Positions 42,609-45,833 of a stretch of DNA of 45,833 nt are shown here, piece after piece (position 1 is the stretch's first letter; each line of letters starts with the position of its first letter). Source of the DNA: Planctomycetaceae bacterium (GTDB lineage: Bacteria > Planctomycetota > Planctomycetia > Planctomycetales > Planctomycetaceae); contig SIAF01000003.1 in the NCBI GenBank assembly GCA_009691905.1, positions 1 to 45,833 of the forward strand, written 5' to 3'. A program made the translations under genes and the position numbers. The notes beneath the pieces are model-generated. The model was not told where the DNA came from. It made no database searches and saw only the letters and a list, made by a program, of their open reading frames with translations.

Positions 42609-43562
42609 ATGCCGGTAAACCGGGACAAGACGCATCTCTGGAAAGCGGATACAGCAAAATCAGTCGACCTTTTCAACACTTGGTTCATGGCCAGCGCGCC
42701 GAAGGCATTCCGCGAGACTCGGATTACTGCGATCAAAGACGTCGAAAGCACTCTGACGGCGACAAGTGATTTCTCCGCCATCACGCCGCAAATACTCCGC
42801 GATCGCCCGGGCGTGCTGCCGACGCTCCGAATGGCGTGTTGTCCGCCGCTTGCAGTTGATCGCCTGATCGGGCTTGCCAATGCGAAAAAAAATCTCGTCG
42901 GCAACATGGAGAAAGGGAAACTGCCGCCGAGAATGCCGGAAGCCGAGGTGACCGTTAATCTCAACCGGATGATTGCGATTGTCGACCAGCTACTCGACCG
43001 CGATATCTTTCCTTGGCTTGCTGGGAAGAACACACCGACTACCGAGGTCAGGCACCGCGCCGCGACGATTGTTGCCGACCGGCTCTGCAATGCCGTTGCC
43101 AATCCGATCATTCGCAATGCCCAGGAGCAGCGGCAGCTTGCGATGATCGAGAAGTTTCTGATCGCAAAGCGCTACCGCAAAAAACAGCACTCCGCCGGCT
43201 TACCGTTGACCGACATGGAGTCAGGAACATTTTCGTTTCGCATGATTCTGTTGGTCGGCGAGGCTCCGCGACCGGTCAGAATCCCAATAGACGCCGTCAT
43301 CCAGCCGCACAAATTGCGACAAAGCCGCCTGCCGATTCTCGTTGAAGCGAAATCCGCTGGCGATTTTACCAATACGAACAAGCGACAGAAGGAAGAGGCA
43401 ACCAAGGCACACCAGTTGCGGGCGAAATTTGGGAATGACGTAGAGTTCATTCTCTTCCTCTGCGGATATTTCGATGCCGGATACCTCGGCTACGAAGCTG
43501 CCGAGCTGATTGACTGGGTTTGGGAGCATCGAGTCGAAGACCTTGGCCAATTCGGGATTTAG
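42609..43562 (+). CDS. XamI-family type II restriction endonuclease
   Basis: A 317-residue protein that I recognise as the RE_XamI type. Members cut double-stranded DNA; the prototype XamI is, as I recall, a SalI isoschizomer (GTCGAC). A PD-(D/E)xK nuclease core is visible in the last third: Asp228 (RIPIDAVIQ) and Glu246-x-Lys248 (PILVEAKSAGD). The helical N-terminal part includes RMPEAEVTVNLNRMIAIVDQLLDRD. The next gene, three bases downstream, is a DNA methyltransferase, completing a restriction-modification pair. The start ATG at 42609 has only a weak upstream ribosome-binding site, which could keep expression low. Recognition sequence is inferred from the family only. Confidence 0.85.
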   Translation: MPVNRDKTHLWKADTAKSVDLFNTWFMASAPKAFRETRITAIKDVESTLTATSDFSAITPQILRDRPGVLPTLRMACCPPLAVDRLIGLANAKKNLVGNMEKGKLPPRMPEAEVTVNLNRMIAIVDQLLDRDIFPWLAGKNTPTTEVRHRAATIVADRLCNAVANPIIRNAQEQRQLAMIEKFLIAKRYRKKQHSAGLPLTDMESGTFSFRMILLVGEAPRPVRIPIDAVIQPHKLRQSRLPILVEAKSAGDFTNTNKRQKEEATKAHQLRAKFGNDVEFILFLCGYFDAGYLGYEAAELIDWVWEHRVEDLGQFGI

Positions 43563-43565
43563 GAA

Positions 43566-45140
43566 ATGTCGAAAATCGCGCCACTTGAGAGCCTCCGCCT
43601 TGCCGAACAAGTGCGGCTCGATGCGCTCAAGACTGCTGTCGAGCGAAACAAGCTTGGCCAGTTTGCCACGCCGCCAGCGCTTGCGTTACAAATCGCCAAC
43701 TATGTCCAAGACAAGCTCAACGGCCACAGCAACTCAGTCCGCTTCCTCGATCCCGCCATCGGCACCGGCTCATTCTACGCCGCATTCCTTAGTACATTTG
43801 CCGCGAGGAACATTGACAAGGCCGTTGGAATCGAAATCGACAGGGAATTCGCGAACGCAGCCTCCAGCATTTGGCAGACGACCGGCCTCCAGGTAACAAC
43901 AGGCGATTTCACGCGACAGCCCGAACCCGATGAGCGCTTCAACCTGATTCTGACCAACCCGCCCTATGTCCGGCACCACCACCTCAACGGCAATGACAAA
44001 ATACGGCTGCGCGACATGGTGCTCGCTCGACTCGGCATCAAACTCAGCGGCCTCGCCGGCCTGTATTGCTATTTTCTCCTCCTGGCCGACGCTTGGCTGG
44101 AAACGGACGGCCTCGCTGTTTGGTTGATCCCGTCTGAATTCATGGACGTAAACTACGGGGTTGCGATCAAACGGTATCTCACTGACAAGGTAACACTTCT
44201 GCATATCCACAGATTTTGTCCGTCCGACGTGCAATTTCGCGATGCGCTCGTATCGTCGGCCGTTGTCGTTTTCCGTAAGGCCACGCCCCCGGAGGACCAC
44301 ACCGTCGAATTCTCATTTGGCGGATCCCTGCCGAGTCCAGCAAAATCGCAACAGGTCCCGCTCGTATCGCTTCGTGGAAAGCTGAAATGGACAGGGTATC
44401 CATTCGCAGGCGAAGAAGCGCCGCCCAGTACCGAGCCGACACTCGGCGATTTCTTCACGATCAAGCGTGGGCTTGCGACTGGCGACAACAATTTTTTCAT
44501 CCTTCCCAGGACAAGAGCGACCGAGCTTCGCATCCCGAAGGAATTTCTGAAGCCCATTCTGCCCAGCCCTCGATATCTCGATGATGTTGTCGTCGAATCA
44601 GACCCCGACGGTTATCCAAACATCGAAATGCAGCTTGCGCTCATCGACTGCGATCTTCCCGAAAGCGAAGTCAAGCGGCGACATCCGACACTGTGGAAGT
44701 ACCTCGAAACCGGAATGGCTAACTCCATTCACAATCGGTACATCACGAGCCATCGCGTTCCGTGGTATTCCCAGGAGCGACGACCTCCGGCCCCGTTCCT
44801 GTGTACGTACATGGGCCGGTCCCGTGGCGCAAAAGGCGCCAAGAAGCCGTTCCGATTTATCTGGAACCAGTCAGATGCAACGGCCGCAAATGTCTATCTG
44901 ATGCTGTACCCGAAGCCTGAGATGCAGGCAGCATTGAAAGCCGATGCCTCGCTGTATCGACTGGCATTCGACATCCTCAACGAGATCGGAGAAAAGGCAT
45001 TTACCAGCGAGGGGCGGGTCTATGGCGGCGGGTTATTCAAGGTTGAGCCGGCAGAGCTTGCCCGCATCCCCGTAGCCGCACTTGCGAAAGCCGCAAAAAT
45101 ACGAACGCGAAAGCCCCGCCAACTCGTCGCCTTTGCCTGA
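43566..45140 (+). CDS. N6-adenine DNA methyltransferase of the XamI-like system
   Basis: A 524-residue class I DNA methyltransferase that should protect the site cut by the neighbouring endonuclease by methylating adenine. GQFATPP (31-37) precedes motif I DPAIGTGSF (62-70), and the catalytic motif is NPPY (131-134, LILTNPPYVRHH), typical of gamma-type adenine methylases of the Eco57I/TaqI group. The C-terminal half (from about residue 290, TLGDFFTIKRGLATGDNNFF) resembles a TaqI-type target-recognition domain. It starts three bases after the endonuclease stop, with AGGA immediately upstream. The endonuclease gene comes first, an order that needs some other control to avoid self-cutting on entry; none is visible. 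Confidence 0.9.
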   Translation: MSKIAPLESLRLAEQVRLDALKTAVERNKLGQFATPPALALQIANYVQDKLNGHSNSVRFLDPAIGTGSFYAAFLSTFAARNIDKAVGIEIDREFANAASSIWQTTGLQVTTGDFTRQPEPDERFNLILTNPPYVRHHHLNGNDKIRLRDMVLARLGIKLSGLAGLYCYFLLLADAWLETDGLAVWLIPSEFMDVNYGVAIKRYLTDKVTLLHIHRFCPSDVQFRDALVSSAVVVFRKATPPEDHTVEFSFGGSLPSPAKSQQVPLVSLRGKLKWTGYPFAGEEAPPSTEPTLGDFFTIKRGLATGDNNFFILPRTRATELRIPKEFLKPILPSPRYLDDVVVESDPDGYPNIEMQLALIDCDLPESEVKRRHPTLWKYLETGMANSIHNRYITSHRVPWYSQERRPPAPFLCTYMGRSRGAKGAKKPFRFIWNQSDATAANVYLMLYPKPEMQAALKADASLYRLAFDILNEIGEKAFTSEGRVYGGGLFKVEPAELARIPVAALAKAAKIRTRKPRQLVAFA

Positions 45141-45210
45141 TCGGGAAAAACGGGTCGGGTATCATTGATTTGAGGTCCAGACAAAAACTCCCAACCCCTT
45201 TTCCGCTCCA

Positions 45211-45253
45211 AATGCATACGCGCCTACGCTGGCGCATGAGCTTATGATGCATT
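45211..45253. terminator. Nested hairpin between convergent genes
   Basis: Outer arms AATGCAT (45211-45217) and ATGCATT (45247-45253) and inner arms GCGCC (45220-45224) and GGCGC (45231-45235). It overlaps the last codons of the minus-strand gene and lies about 70 bases after the methyltransferase stop. It could be a shared terminator; no clear T-tract is present. Confidence 0.35.
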
Positions 45254-45724
45254 AGCCTTCCTCGATCGTCGACGAAGGAAGACGAGGAGGGCTATCAGAC
45301 CGAACGCATTTAATAACATCAGCAACAACCATCGTGAATTCGACGCAACTGGGCTTGCAGGTGGGCTTCGACCTACCACATATTGGGTGCCGCTAACGCC
45401 ATCCCTAACGTACGTGCCCAGTGGAAATTCGATTTGAAATGCCGTCTCTGGAATGCTCGGGTTGATCGCGTATTCAACGACCTTTGCCTCGTTGCTGTCA
45501 AACAACTGCCCTTTGTTATCGAGCCAAACAAACTTCCAGGAGCTCGGTACCGGTCCCAGTTTGGCATCCTGCGCATACTCGATATCGAGCTTTATCATGG
45601 GTACTCCGTCAATTGTATCCACGCAGCGGCGCGGCAGGAGTTCTAGTGTTGGATCGAGCCAGAGCTCGCGTTGGGTACGACTATTTAGCACTACAGCGCA
45701 CGTTTGACATTCATCCTGGATCAC
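45242..45724 (-). CDS. C-terminally membrane-anchored protein, probably 5'-truncated
   Basis: A 160-residue product with a beta-rich main part (MIKLDIEYAQDAKLGPVPSSWKFVWLDNKGQ; KVVEYAINPSIPETAFQIEFPLGTYV) and a C-terminal membrane helix with a basic tail (LLLMLLNAFGLIALLVFLRRRSRKA). It resembles the C-terminal ends of larger exported planctomycete proteins. It has no signal peptide and only a GTG start (45724) without a ribosome-binding site. The same frame stays open to the window edge, while another frame there encodes a different, more convincing C-terminus. I infer that the 5' part of the gene was lost, perhaps through an insertion. It is not certain to be expressed. Confidence 0.45.
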   Translation of the reverse strand: MIQDECQTCAVVLNSRTQRELWLDPTLELLPRRCVDTIDGVPMIKLDIEYAQDAKLGPVPSSWKFVWLDNKGQLFDSNEAKVVEYAINPSIPETAFQIEFPLGTYVRDGVSGTQYVVGRSPPASPVASNSRWLLLMLLNAFGLIALLVFLRRRSRKANAS

Positions 45725-45833
45725 ATCGGGGCAGTTCGGAGAGACGAATGCCGAGTTGTCGGAGCTTTTTCTTCCGGCGTTTGACGTGGCTGCGGCGTGC
45801 GGTGGCGTTGCGCGCCTGCCAGTATTGGAGTTT
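45711..45833 (-). CDS. C-terminal end of a very basic protein, cut by the window edge
   Basis: The minus-strand frame entering from the window end encodes 40 residues, WQARNATARRSHVKRRKKKL then RQLGIRLSELPRCDPG, ending at 45711. The very basic composition and ARRSHxKRRxKKLRQLGI pattern suggest a DNA-binding protein such as a transposase, but this is an impression without a domain to confirm it. It overlaps the GTG start of the gene at 45242-45724 by 14 bases. Confidence 0.4.
   Translation of the reverse strand, partial: KLQYWQARNATARRSHVKRRKKKLRQLGIRLSELPRCDPG

Overview
The window looks like about 46 kb of chromosome from a planctomycete (inference). The grounds are high GC, many secreted trypsin/PDZ proteins, an NPCBM-domain protein, a long MoxR-DUF58-BatA-VWA membrane operon, an ArnT-type glycosyltransferase, RHS debris of the planctomycete type, and several families of dispersed palindromic repeats, including a C-tract/G-tract element that can be read as a PPLRRGG-like peptide. 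No rRNA or taxonomic marker is present, so this rests on gene content and style.

Left part (1-12.7 kb), housekeeping. A universal stress protein (-) is divergent from an alpha-glucan phosphorylase, glgP (+). A large SurA/PpiD-like membrane-anchored chaperone (-) is divergent from topA (+). A small two-helix membrane protein lies between topA and ubiX and is bracketed by a duplicated piece of the ubiX 3' end. Then ubiX, ubiE/menG and ubiD follow on the minus strand, most likely the late, ring-modifying steps of menaquinone synthesis. A tRNA-Ser(GCU) lies only 5 bases upstream of the ubiD start codon.

12.7-16.7 kb. About 0.7 kb of structured non-coding DNA precedes a lower-GC, tightly coupled three-gene module of unknown function (13387-15234). 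The module runs straight into a TPR gene and an M28 zinc peptidase gene. It is the best candidate in this window for an undescribed system.

16.8-23.6 kb. A secreted PQQ-type beta-propeller protein is followed by an ArnT/PMT-like glycosyltransferase whose coding sequence contains an in-frame copy of the C/G-tract repeat. Next come a catalytically dead trypsin-PDZ-PDZ-hydrolase fusion and two unrecognised small genes next to a tandem repeat.

23.7-40.4 kb. Ten minus-strand genes read in the order moxR-type ATPase, DUF58, BatA/VWA, VWA/GATase-like, large DUF4175-like membrane protein, collagen-like coiled-coil protein, helical secreted protein, NPCBM protein, HtrA-PDZ protease, HtrA-PDZ protease. 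Overlapping starts and stops or short gaps suggest one envelope-associated operon of about 16 kb.

40.4-45.8 kb, accessory. A small lipoprotein gene is followed by 1.3 kb of repeats and an RHS gene remnant, then a XamI-family restriction endonuclease with its N6-adenine methyltransferase (recognition sequence perhaps GTCGAC). The window ends with an apparently truncated membrane-anchored protein gene and the C-terminal end of a very basic protein.
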